In this document: positions 35,110-45,473 of the stretch, piece by piece | How positions within the stretch are numbered: position 1 is the first letter of the stretch | Layout of the letters: each line of letters opens with the position of its first letter | The notes under the pieces: model-generated | What the model saw: the letters and a program-made list of their open reading frames with translations, nothing else | Databases searched by the model: none | Told to the model about the DNA's origin: nothing | NCBI RefSeq assembly: GCF_040412425.1 | Contig: NC_089762.1 | Span: forward strand, 19,773,202-19,837,201 | From: Macrobrachium rosenbergii | Taxonomy: Eukaryota; Arthropoda; Malacostraca; Decapoda; Palaemonidae | Reading direction: 5' to 3' | Length of the DNA: 64,000 nt | Translations under genes and position numbers: made by a program

Positions 35110-37297
35110 CCCTTAAACACCTACTGGACGTATCATACGTCGACTAAAATTGTCTGTTGGGTGCCAAGTGGACGTACCGTACATCGACTACAAAAAATTT
35201 CAACCTTCGGTCAACTTTGACTTGACCGAAATGGTCGAAAAACGCAATTGTAAGCTAAAACTCTTACATTCTAGTAATATTCAATCATGTACCTTCATTT
35301 TGCAACAAATTGGAAGTCTCTACACAATATTTTGATTTATGGTGAATTTTTGAAAAAACTTTTTTCTACGGATGTGTGTAATATAGCCGAAAAATTTCAG
35401 AAATTCTTTCGTCATTTTGTCGTAATTTTTGCACTGTTCTATATTAGCCGTTACATAAAGTTTTATATATGAAAATGTGCGCAATTTCATGTACAATACA
35501 ACAGAAAATAACTCATGGTTGTAGCTTCTATCAGTTTTGAAATATTTTCATATAAATCACGATAACTGCCAAAATTTCAACCTTCGATCAACTTTGACTC
35601 GACCGAAAATCAAAAAACGCAATTGTAAGCTAAAACTCTTACATTCTAGTAATATTCAATCATTTACCTTCATTTTGCAACCAATTGGAAGTCTCTAGCA
35701 CACTATTTCGATTTATGGTGAATTTTTGAAAAACTTTTCCTTACGTCCACTCCAGAAATTCTTTTCACACGTTGTCGTAATGTTTGCACTGTTTTATATT
35801 AGTCGTTACATAAAGTTTTATATATGCAAATGTGCGCAATTTCATGTACAATACAACAGAAAATAACTCATGGTTGTAGCTTTTATCAGTTTTGAAAAAT
35901 TTTCATATAAATCATGATAACTGCCAAAATTTCAACCTTCGGTCAACTTTAACTCGACCAAAATGGTAAAAAAACGCAATTATAAGCTAAAACTCTTACA
36001 TTCTAGTAATATTCAATCATGTACCTTCATTTTGCAACAAACTGGAAGTCTCTAGCACAATATTCGATTTACGGTGAATTTCTGAAAAAAAAAAAAACTT
36101 TTTCCTTACATCTGCGCACGGTAACTCGGCCAAACATCTCGGAAATTCTTTCGTCATGTTGTCGTAATGTTTGCATCATTTTACATTAGGCGTTACATAA
36201 ACTTTTATATATGAAAATGTGTGCAATTTCATGTAGAATACAACAGAAGATAGCTCATGGTTGTAGCTTTTATCAGTTTTGAAATATTTTCACATAAATC
36301 ACGACAACTGCCAAAATTTCAACCTTCGGTCAACTTTAACTCGACCGAAATGGTAAAAAAACGCAATTGTAAGCTAAAACTCTTACATTCTAGTAATATT
36401 CAATCGTTTACCTTCATTTTGCAATAAATTGGAAGTCTCTAGCACAATATTTCGATTTATGGTGAATTTTTGAAAAAACATTTTCCTTATGTCTGCGCTG
36501 TAACTCGGCCGAACATCTCAGAAATTCTTTCGTCTCGTTGTCGTAATATTTGCACCGTTTTATATTAGTCGTTACATAAAGTTTTATATATGAAAATGTG
36601 CGCAATTTCATGTACAATACAACAGAAAATAACTCATGGTTGTAGCTTTTATCAGTTTTGAAATATTTTCATATAAATCACAATAAATAGAAAAAATTCG
36701 ACTTTCGGTCAATTTTACTCGACCGAAATGGTCGAAAACTGCAATTGTAAGCTAAAACACTTACAGTCTAGTAATATTCAATCAATTAGCTTCATTTTTC
36801 AACAAACGGGAAGTCTCTAGCACAATATTTCGATTTATAGTGAATTTTTGAAAAAAACATTTTTTTATGTCTGCGCGTTACGAATTCATGCATCATTTTG
36901 TGATAATATTTTCTCTGTGTTGCTTTGATCGTTTTAAAATTTGTTACATACCAAAATCATCGCAATTTAGTGTACAATACAACTAAAAAAATGAACTCAT
37001 TAGCTTTAACCGTTGTGCTTACAGCGCGATTTGTATACAATTATATAAGAGTTTTTTTTTTTTTCGCTGTCATATATTCCAATATTTATATATGATAATG
37101 ATATTTTTTTAATTTCTGATGGTTGCATACTAAACTTCAGGCAATGACAAAAAAAAGGAGCCAAAAATGAACTCTTAATCTTAAAAACTAAGCGTGCTGT
37201 GATTTTTTGAAAACTTTTTTTCCTCTTCGCCGCTAACTCACCGAACGCCGCCGGTATACGGGAGACGTTTTTGTAAATAGGGCTCGGCGTTTAAGGG
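35110..37297. mobile_element. piggyBac-like non-autonomous element with five ~370-bp tandem units
   Basis: The element is flanked by TTAA at 35106-35109 and 37298-37301. Its ends are inverted: CCCTTAAACACC at the left and GGCGTTTAAGGG at the right. TTAA target duplication with CCC-starting ends is characteristic of piggyBac-type elements. The interior is an array of five diverged units starting near 35197, 35574, 35929, 36316 and 36695 (spacing about 355-387 bp). Each unit contains TTCAACCTTCGGTCAACTTT, ACTCTTACATTCTAGTAATA and TTGGAAGTCTCTAG. The last unit is most diverged. No transposase frame exists, so it could only move in trans. Confidence 0.8.
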
Positions 37298-37577
37298 TTA
37301 ATTACAGACTACAGTGTGATTATTAAAAATGGTCATTACCATCTCTGATTAAGAAAGCAAAGACTGTAAAGATAGTTCTAATACCTAAACTTTACACATT
37401 ATCATCTCCAAAAAGATCTGACTGCAAACAAAAATATTCAACTATTGCTAAACAAAATCAACATGTAACAAATGATACCCATGAAAGTCACTTAGTCCCA
37501 AAACACTAAAAGTTTGGAGTAGTATGTGAGTCATCCTTCAGAAAGTGGCATTGGCATTTACATATCACAAATTCAAG

Positions 37578-38750
37578 GTAACTTGCATTTTTCCCAGATG
37601 TACTACCAAGAAGTCTTTTGTATAGATATAACTTGGGTGAAAGGTGGTTCAGTTGCTGAAGCTTGGTAACAAGGTAATTAACTAGCAGCAAACAAGTGAT
37701 AGGGTGGGGACACATCCACTTACTTGACTGATGGCATACTTGAATTCTGGTGTTCCTGCCCCACCTGCTCACTTGAACGAGGGCATTACTTTTCCTTTGG
37801 CAAGAGGAACAAGTGTGGGTGGTGGAATTCTGATAAAGACTTCAGGTTTGTATATCTGAAAAATGCAACCTATTCCAACAAGGATTCAAACCTTCTCTTT
37901 TATATGGAGACTCACCTCTTAAGCGGGAGATATTGTCTGAACAACATGACTGGTCTTGTCTTCCTACCTGGAAATGCCAGCTTCCCAGTCATGTAAGTGA
38001 GCAGGGGAAGGATAATTCCTGTAATCACAATACAGTCTGGCATATGTGACACTGAAGCACATAGGGCCTTTTGCTGGAGGTTGGCTTTCTTGTAGCATCC
38101 CTCTGGGAAATTGGAGGAACCTGGGTTTCTCATTTGTGATGGGAAGACCCCAAGACAATAATGCCCTACCACCCATGCACCCTTATTGAAAGGGAACCAG
38201 AGGTAATCACATCTACCAACTACAAATAAAAGTGAAAGAAAGGATCGTCTGTTTATTAACTCACCTGCATCTGCCCAGACCTGCCCATTCACAGCCATGG
38301 GCTGCTGGATGGAAGAAAGAGAGAGGGAAAGAAGAGGAACCTGTTACTATTCATTCAGCTGATTTTTATGTCAACCTTGAACCTCAGGTGTGATGCTTTT
38401 TTGATCAATGAAGCATGGGCAGTTACACATATGCTGAGTAGCCACTACAGGTCCTAAGAAGAAGGAGTCAAAGGACTTATGGGTGACATCCCTGGTGGAA
38501 GGATGTAAAGGGGGTCTGGTGGTACCAGACGTTGCCCTCAATGCCTGAAAAACTAAACAGATCTTGAATGGCATGGATAGAGCAATGCCCTTGACTTCAT
38601 GAACTCTTGCCCACAGTATGGAGCTGTCACCTTCGTCCAACAACTCATAAGTCCTCTTGATTATCTCCTGACAGCCAGAAGACTGTGTTCTTGAGAACCT
38701 CCATCTTGCGCCCGCTGGTATTCACAAACAGTCTTTGTGCTACTTTGGCA
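37578..38750 (-). mobile_element. DIRS-type remnant (3' end): inverted repeat, internal complementary region, recombinase C-terminus
   Basis: The segment 37838-37920 (GGTTTGTATATCTGAAAAAT and onward) is partly the reverse complement of 37578-37610, followed by a second end-like sequence. This is the layout of the internal complementary region in the family B element. A recombinase C-terminus follows at 38390-38660. The remnant stops at the inverted-repeat element that begins at 38757. Confidence 0.65.
38390..38740 (-). pseudogene. DIRS tyrosine recombinase C-terminal fragment
   Basis: The minus strand reads NTSGRKMEVLKNTVF in one frame, then ILWARVHEVKGIALSMPF, LVFQALRATSGT and RDVTHKSFDSFFLGPVVATQ in another. 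The HxxR box is present as HEVK, so the second arginine is lost. The tyrosine expected before RDVTH is absent. It is inactive and belongs to the same family as the 14.7-kb fragment. Confidence 0.75.
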
Positions 38751-38756
38751 CCCATG

Positions 38757-39807
38757 TACAGTTGCGAACAAGTCCACCTGTTACGCCTTGGTGAGAGACT
38801 TCGAAAAATTATATAGTAACAGTGTTTACTAAGCGGGAGAGGGGGGCCCTCTTTCTTTGTTAGCAGGAGTTCCACCAATCAGCTCTAGAGTTATTTTAGT
38901 GGGAGGAGTCTTTAGGTATGATTGGAGTGAGACACACACACACACAGAAACTAGACGTTGCTGATGAATCAAAAAGAAACACAACTGGGGACAGAGAAAA
39001 TTCCACAATGAGCAATAGAAAGTGAGGAAGGACTTCCAAACTTGGTGTAGACTTTTAATTAACCATTCCCATGTGGTAAAGTTAATTCGTTTGCCAATGA
39101 TAACAATTATTTATATTCAAGATGTTTCATGTATTCATGGTTGGGCTTGTATTCCCTCTTGAATATACTGTAGAGGTTACTCCCTACATGCCGTTCATTA
39201 CAATACTGTAACAATTATTACATGTTATGTTAAGGATAAAAGCATCATTTTCATCTTGGCTTATATTTTCTAATAGTAACTGTAATAAAAGTTTTAATGC
39301 CTTACAGACAGAAATTCCTTTCGCTATTATCATCATCATTTGTGTGAGGATAACTAAGAGATGGAAGTCTCTGTTGTTAAACAACCCCTTCAGTCATTTA
39401 CCTGTCCATTGTGGAAAGGGCTATTTGGAGAAATGCAGTTTGATGATATTGTCTTAGGGTCCTCTTTTTAAAGAATTTTTAAAGAAATCAGGGTAGCAAA
39501 ATGCCCTTTAGTTTCTGATCTCCTTTTAGATATTAAATTCACTTTCTAATAAATAAATGATAATAATCATGACCTGGAGCTAAACCATATGCGTAGGTTT
39601 GTTTATGATTTTATTTTTACACTGTGTGGGTGTGTGTGTCTTACTTCAACCATACCTTAAGACTCCTCCCACTAAAACAACTCTTAAGCTGGTTGGTGGA
39701 ACTCATGCTAACAGAGAAAGAGCCCCCGCCATTAGTAAACACTGTTACCATATAATTTTTTGAAGTCTCTCGCCAAGGTGTAACAGGTGGGCTTGTTCGC
39801 AATTGTA
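38757..39807. mobile_element. inverted-repeat (foldback-like) element with ~175-bp arms
   Basis: Left arm 38757-38940 and right arm 39625-39807 are reverse complements over about 175 bp, with shared blocks GCGAACAAGTCCACCTGTTA, AACACTGTTAC(C/T)ATATAAT and GACTCCTCCCACTAAAA. The ends read TACAGTTGCGAACAAG. The interior (about 680 bp) has no coding signature. It interrupts the DIRS recombinase remnant at 38.4-38.75 kb. Confidence 0.8.
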
Positions 39808-40161
39808 TACTACTTTGTAGGTAGCACATCAGTATTTGCAATTGTATATTCCTTTGCAGGTAGTTCATCAGTACTGAACTCCATCTCAGGCATATTAAGA
39901 ATGAGTCTGTTTCCAATCTGAGACTAAAATCCAACCAAGCATGTGCATTACTGTACTCCTGGCTGATAAGCATTTTCTTATCAGGCGGGACTTGAATATC
40001 TGGATGATTTCATGACTATAAAATGCTGCAAAGAAAATTAATTTTATCCAAATCAGTAATGTCAAAAACTTACCATATAAATCTGTAATACGCTAATGAA
40101 ATCATGAGACTATTATAATTGACACTGGTAAAAGTTTGTTTGTAATATTCATATTCCTTAC
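39808..40161. other. intron, nothing recognised
   Basis: Intron sequence between the inverted-repeat element and the donor of the host exon at 40162. No feature was identified. Confidence 0.45.
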
Positions 40162-40305
40162 CCTTTCACGTAGCCTTGTATCCACCTTGATTGGAGGAGG
40201 TACACAAGTGTTTTGTTCTAAAATACGCTCACACGTCAAATAAGCTCTTTTTAAGTCACTCGCATATACACGACTGAAATTCTTCTTGCTCATATTTGTT
40301 CCAGC
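40162..40305 (-). CDS. TIGAR-like phosphatase, exon 3 of those found (144 bp)
   Basis: After the acceptor TTTAATTGTTTCAG the exon reads 48 codons, from AGTNMSKKNFSRVYASDLKR to IKVDTRLRER, and stops at GTAAGG. In histidine phosphatases the SDLKRA segment supplies the second phosphate-binding arginine and RLRER supplies the catalytic glutamate. Both are present. The segment length between them, with a Cys/Pro-containing loop (CVPPPIKVD), fits TIGAR. Both splice phases are 0, matching neighbours at 50196 and 34923. Confidence 0.92.
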
Positions 40306-40417
40306 CTGAAACAATTAAACCATGTTTAGTCACTATGTACGACCTTGATTAGAAAATACTATATACTATAAATAAGGGAAAACTTATAATACTCATATAA
40401 GAATAGCAAATACATGA

Positions 40418-40740
40418 TTTGTATTTTTTCTTGGTATAAAATTATGAGCCTTTATATAAGAGTACTCCTGAAGCATGTTAGAAGTGGTCATTGAAGCTTA
40501 GTAACAGGTTTTATGAAAAGTAGCTGAGTGGCATGGTACTTCCAGATCACCTGTTGGTGACCTATTATTTTTCCTTTGGCAAAAGAAACTATGCAGGAAT
40601 CGTTGAAGTACAATTCTTGTAAAAGACACAGGTTTATATATCTAGAAAAAATACAACAAACTACCTTAAACTTCCTACTTGTCCCTTAAGAGAATACAAA
40701 CCATTTTCTAGTACACTTGAGACTTACTCATAAGGTAGGA
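40418..40740 (-). mobile_element. possible DIRS 3' end remnant (inverted repeat plus internal complementary region)
   Basis: The end-like ATTTGTATTTTTTCTTGG at about 40419 is partly complementary to TATCTAGAAAAAATACAA at 40640. A second end-like sequence (CTTAAGAGAATACAAACC) follows. This repeats the arrangement at 37.6-37.9 kb and 13.8-14.15 kb in a more decayed form. No coding part was recognised beyond it. Confidence 0.45.
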
Positions 40741-42235
40741 ACAAGCAAGTTTGTGAATGTTTGCCATGTCCTGTAAGTCTGCACTTACAGCAAGACTGGA
40801 GGAACAGTCAAACATCCACAGGAATTGTCATATTCTGAGTTTGTGCATGAACAGGGGAGAGCCTGGAATGGGATACAGTAACTAATGGGGTCCCATATCA
40901 GTTTAGTTCAAAATTTCAAAATAAACTCAAGGAAAGGTGCAAGGAAATCATGTATTCCCATGCAGAGAACAGGAAATAAAGGTTGGTATGTCACAATATC
41001 ATCACCTGTGGATGAAGGATAACACTCTACATAACCATCCCCAAACCCTTCTTAAAGATGAGACAAAGAAAACATGTTATCAGACCTAAGTCTTTGGACA
41101 GGTGTTTGGTTGTGTAGTTCCCCAACATCTACCCAATCATCACAAGCATGAGCTGGATTGTCCACAGCTGGGAAAGGTGCATAGGAGAAGATGCAAATCC
41201 ACGGCATCTCTTCACTAACCTCAGCCATACCATAAACCCTTGGTTTGATACAAACTTTGAGAAAATTATACAACAGTTGAGCAATCACTACAGGGCCAGG
41301 GAGAAAGGAAGTCTGACAATCAGGCTCACATTCTTGATACCCAAAACCAAAGTCTCACCTGGACAGGGTTAAGTGTACATCCGAACCACGTCCTAAAACA
41401 AGAGAAATCCTGATATCTCTCACACAGAAAGACTGGAAATTCCATTCAAAATACAAAAGATCAGAAAGGGATGTGCCACATTCACCTAGTTGGTTAGTGC
41501 TCTAGGGGGGAAGCAGTAGAAGTACTGGTACCTGAAAGAAGTACTGGGAAACAAACATCAAGCATCAGAAACCTCCCCAGCAGAAGAAACGAGAATTTCT
41601 TTAAACCTCATAGACTGACTGAGGTTTGGTAGCAGTAGGCATGGGAAGGCAGGACAAAAGTAATCATGAAAGATTGTCTGTCCTTGAAATCAAAAGTAGC
41701 TAAGAGGACAGAAAGAACAAATCGTAAAAATTTTGATGATTCCAGGGCAAGATCTTTCATTTACTCCATAGGATATGTGAAAGAAAATTATTTAGAAGGA
41801 CACAGAGGAGTCTTGTGAACTAGTGCAGAACACCCAACTTGAAGGACAAAGCTGCCATCCAAGATCCACTGGCTCTCATAGCAACAACAAAAACATCCCA
41901 GATTCCTTATATGGAAGGGAAAGCTTAGCATCCCTTCTAAACCACCTGAAAATTGCAGAGTTCCTTGGGAGAGATAAGCAAGGTTATCATAACAGAGGAG
42001 GGTTAAGTGCATGAGTGCTTCCTTTCCACTGGTAGAAGGAAACTAGAGTGAATCCCAGAGGTGGCAAGAGGTAATGGTCATGCTGTACTTCTATAACTGC
42101 CTCCAACAATTTTTTCCCACCTTCCAAATCAAGGTTGAGAGAGCACGATGAAGTACTTTGGTAGCAACTAAGAATCCTTGGGAAGAAGATACGCTTTGAC
42201 TCCTAACAAAGGATACCAATCATACTTTAAAAATT
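40741..42235. other. intron, no gene recognised
   Basis: No exon or element motif was recognised. Open frames are short on both strands. It could be the eroded interior of the DIRS remnant that precedes it. Confidence 0.4.
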
Positions 42236-42409
42236 TATACACAAAGGTGGCCAAAGAAAGACCTTGCTCTCTAGAGAAAATAGGAAGGAGTCAAGGATAA
42301 GGAACTCATGGAATGTCACTGAGTTCCTTATACTTCAAGGTTAGGTTGATCCTTAACTCCCTATTTTCTCTACAGAGCAAGGTCTTTCTTTGGCCACCTC
42401 TGTATACGT
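42236..42409. repeat. strong hairpin: two 48-50-bp inverted arms
   Basis: AGGTGGCCAAAGAAAGACCT and its extension at 42236-42285 is the reverse complement of 42359-42409, with only a few mismatches. The loop is about 73 bp and contains a smaller inverted pair (AAGGAACTCA and TGAGTTCCTT). Confidence 0.85.
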
Positions 42410-43557
42410 ATAGATTATCAATCAGTATTAGATTATTAATCAGTACAAATTATTAGTTAGTAGAAAGGATAGCCAGTGATGGTAAATCTTCTGATCCAGT
42501 ACCACAGAGATGGGGGGAAAATTTATATCCCACAAAAGTGATCCTCTTAAAGGGAGGGGTCTATTGATTTGGAATTCCTTGGGAAATGGGCAAAAAAGGA
42601 AGACTACTATATTATTATCAAGTAGTTTACCCATACTACAGTTAATTCATTTAGCTCTTACATGGCTGGCCTGAAGGATTTGTCTTTTATGATGATAAAA
42701 ATTTACTCATTAAATTACAGCCTTATATAGATTTTATGATTGGTTTACATGATAATGAAGGCAACTCTGACAAAATTCCTTTAGTCAATTTGTTAAAAAA
42801 CTTGACACTTATCAATATTTGAACGTTCACAAAAAACTGATGAATTATCAGTGTTGCTTTACATTCTGTACATACAGTAATACCTCAATCTTACAAGCTT
42901 CGAGTTGCACAAATTGATAGAAATGAGAACTTTTCATTGGAACCTACGTAACTGGCATACACAATTTTTTCACAGACATTTGCAAAATCTTTGAGAAACC
43001 CAGCAGAAGTAGTTATGTTTAATTTTTGAAGTAATTTAAAAGTTTTCATGCTTTTATGTGTAAAATTGGTGTGAAAAATTTGTATTATTTTTATACATAA
43101 ATACTGTATGATACTAGCATACTTTACATTAAAAAAAGTAAAATAAATCAAAATCTCAAAACAGCTGTCGATGTAAACATATCTCTCTCTCTCTTTCTCA
43201 CTGAGATGAGAGAGATATTTTTTATGCATACATATCAAGTATGTTTATTTGTTCTGTACACTGTAGTTTTATAGATAAACGTGATGCTACTTTGTTATTA
43301 ATTTTTTCATATTTTCCATGCTATAACTACAACTTTTTGCATTTCTATAATAAATTACTCAAGATTTAAAAAAATACATGTTGATTCCCAGTCTTCTCCA
43401 ATCCTTCAGAGCGAGGGGATATGTAAACTAACTGTCAATCGTCTTGACATATAGACATATTGACTGAGAAGGGCAGAAAATGTTGCCCATTCTCTCTCTT
43501 TTTCCTTCATGAATCATGAATTTCCACCTATTGATATCTAACGTAAGAATAACTTTT

Positions 43558-43661
43558 CTCTCTCTCTCTCTCTCTCTCTCTTTCCAAAGTTATTCTCTCT
43601 TTCTCTGTCATAAATCATGAATAATTTCCCTCTTAATATTTGTAAGAGCAAACCACACCCC

Positions 43662-43718
<57 letters not shown>

Positions 43719-43719
43719 G

Positions 43720-43790
<71 letters not shown>
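43558..43790. repeat. (CT)n microsatellite blocks
   Basis: CT runs at about 43558-43581 and 43670-43790, the latter split by a poly-C block (43720-43730). A further CT run lies at 44086-44108. Frames through them encode Ser-Leu or Arg-Glu repeats and are not genes. Confidence 0.97.
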
Positions 43791-43792
<2 letters not shown>

Positions 43793-43807
43793 CAATAATT
43801 CATGAAT

Positions 43808-44605
43808 AATTTCACTTTCTTGATATTTAACATAAGTTAAGTTAAGTACATTTTAGTTTAACCAGACCACTGAGCTGATTAACAGCTCTCCTAGGGCTGC
43901 CCAAAGGATTAGATTTATTTTACGTGGCTACGAACTAACTGGTTACCTAGCAACAAGACCTACAGCTTATTGTGGAATCTGAACTACATTATGATGAGAA
44001 ATGAATTTCTATCACCAGACATAAATTCTAATTCTTCATTGGCCAGTCGGAGAGTCAAAGGCTGGACAACCCCCTGTCTCTTTCTCTTTCTCTCTCTCTC
44101 TCTCTCTCAGTACTGTAATGAAATATGAATTGCAGTATGGTACAGTATTAAGCTAACTTTTAAATGAAATTAGAGTGCTTTGGGAGCATGATTTTGTCAC
44201 ATTTAGGATTTAAACTCTAGAAATTAGCATTTATTGTATGTACAGTATTAGCATTTTTAGTGACCATACCAAACTTAAGCAAATCCTTGCCTTACACGAG
44301 GGGTTCTGGAACCTAACCTTGTGTAAGTTCGAGGCATTACTGTATACGGATTGGGCTAATGTGGGCTAATCCTCTGCCTATGGGTCATAATGCAAACCAC
44401 CTGAAAAGTGTAAGCAACCACTTTTGCTTATTTCTAGAGTTTAAATCCTAAATGTAACAAAATCATGCTCCCCAAGCACTTTAACTTCACTTAAAAGTTA
44501 GCTTAATACTGTATTGTACTGTAATTCATATTTCATTACAGTACTGACGGAGAGAGAGAAAGAGATGGTGGGGCTGTCCTTATGTTAAATATCAAGAGAG
44601 TGAAA
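43808..44605. repeat. large foldback with a SINE inserted in the left arm
   Basis: Left-arm parts 43808-43836 and 44068-44240 are, together, the reverse complement of the continuous right arm 44427-44605. Shared sequence includes TTGATATTTAACATAAG, CAGTACTGTAATGAAATATG and AGGATTTAAACTCTAGAAAT. The gap in the left arm is the SINE copy at 43837-44067, which the right arm lacks. Confidence 0.8.
43837..44067 (-). mobile_element. tRNA-related SINE, copy 1 (minus)
   Basis: This copy of the SINE at 45137-45416, on the opposite strand, has CCAGACCACTGAGCTGATTA, CTCTCCTAGGGCTG and TACAGCTTATTGTGGAATCT. It lacks most of the tRNA-related head (5' truncated). Confidence 0.8.
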
Positions 44606-45123
44606 CTGACTCAAAAACAAAAGTTCCCGCCCAATAGCAGGGTCAGTGCCTAATAGGAAGTCAAAATGGCAATGGGACACTTCAATGCTCCTCACTCACA
44701 GGGACCACCTGCCACCATAACACCATTGCCAAATCAGATGACAGGCACTGGCTGTGTAGGAACCTGTGAAAGGTTTACCTAGTACTACAGAAAGGTGGCA
44801 TCATGTAAAGGCTGAATGTGGCACATACCACAATCATTCTGTTACATGCACAGATATGCACAACACCTATGCCACACCTGAAAGGGATTGCCGCATCTTA
44901 TACAGTCCCTACAAAGTGGAATACAGGACATACTGTAAGAGACCTGTTCTGTCAGACAATGCAAGCTAAGAACTCTTGACCATACTGGGGCCTTCCAATA
45001 CCCATAAGAACCAAGCAGTAAATGGATCACTCCTACCAGTGGATCCCTATCAGCGATGGAACTAAACCAGAACAGTAGCAAACATGGCTAGTGTCATGTT
45101 ACCACGCAAGACCATGGCTGATC
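44606..45123. other. intron, nothing recognised
   Basis: No coding or repeat signature was recognised between the foldback and the SINE target duplication. Confidence 0.4.
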
Positions 45124-45136
45124 TAAACATAAGACT

Positions 45137-45416
45137 AACCCTTTGTTGGCCGACTCGGTTGAGCTTCAGACTGTCATTCGATGGGTCGGAGTTCAATTCC
45201 CGCGGCCGGCTGATGAAGAGTTAGAGGAATTTATTTCTGGTGATAGAAATTCATTTCTCGCTATAATGTGGTTCGGATTCCACAATAAGCTGTAGGTCCC
45301 GTTGCTAAGTAACCAATTGGTTCTTAGCCACGTAAAATAAGTCTAATCCTTTGGGCCAGCCCTAGGAGAGCTGTTATTCAGCTCAGTGGTCTGGTAAAAC
45401 TAAGGTATACTTAACT
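45137..45416 (+). mobile_element. tRNA-related SINE, copy 2, with 13-bp target duplication
   Basis: The 280-bp unit is bounded by TAAACATAAGACT at 45124-45136 and 45417-45429. The head (GGCCGACTCGGTTGAGCTTC, then a B-box-like GAGTTCAATTCCC) resembles a tRNA. The body contains CAATAAGCTGTAGGTCCCGT and TTTGGGCCAGCCCTAGGAGA and ends AAACTAAGGTATACTTAAC. Two other copies lie at 43837 and 50460. Confidence 0.88.
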
Positions 45417-45473
45417 TAAACATAAGACTTGAAAAGTGTGTGGATATTAAAGAAGAGATACTTTGTCCACATA

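Larger units (their letters stand above)
42875..44342. mobile_element. pogo/Tigger-like non-autonomous element with TA flanks
   Basis: The left end CAGTAATACCTCAATCTTAC (42875) is inverted at the right end, where GTAAGTTCGAGGCATTACTG ends at 44342. Both are flanked by TA. There is no transposase. The interior contains (CT)n tracts and part of a foldback pair. The Tigger-like class is inferred from the TA target and the CAGTAATACCTC ends. Confidence 0.6.

Noticed and set aside
43608..43833. Frames of Arg-Glu or Ser-Leu repeats
   Set aside because: Translations of the (CT)n microsatellite.
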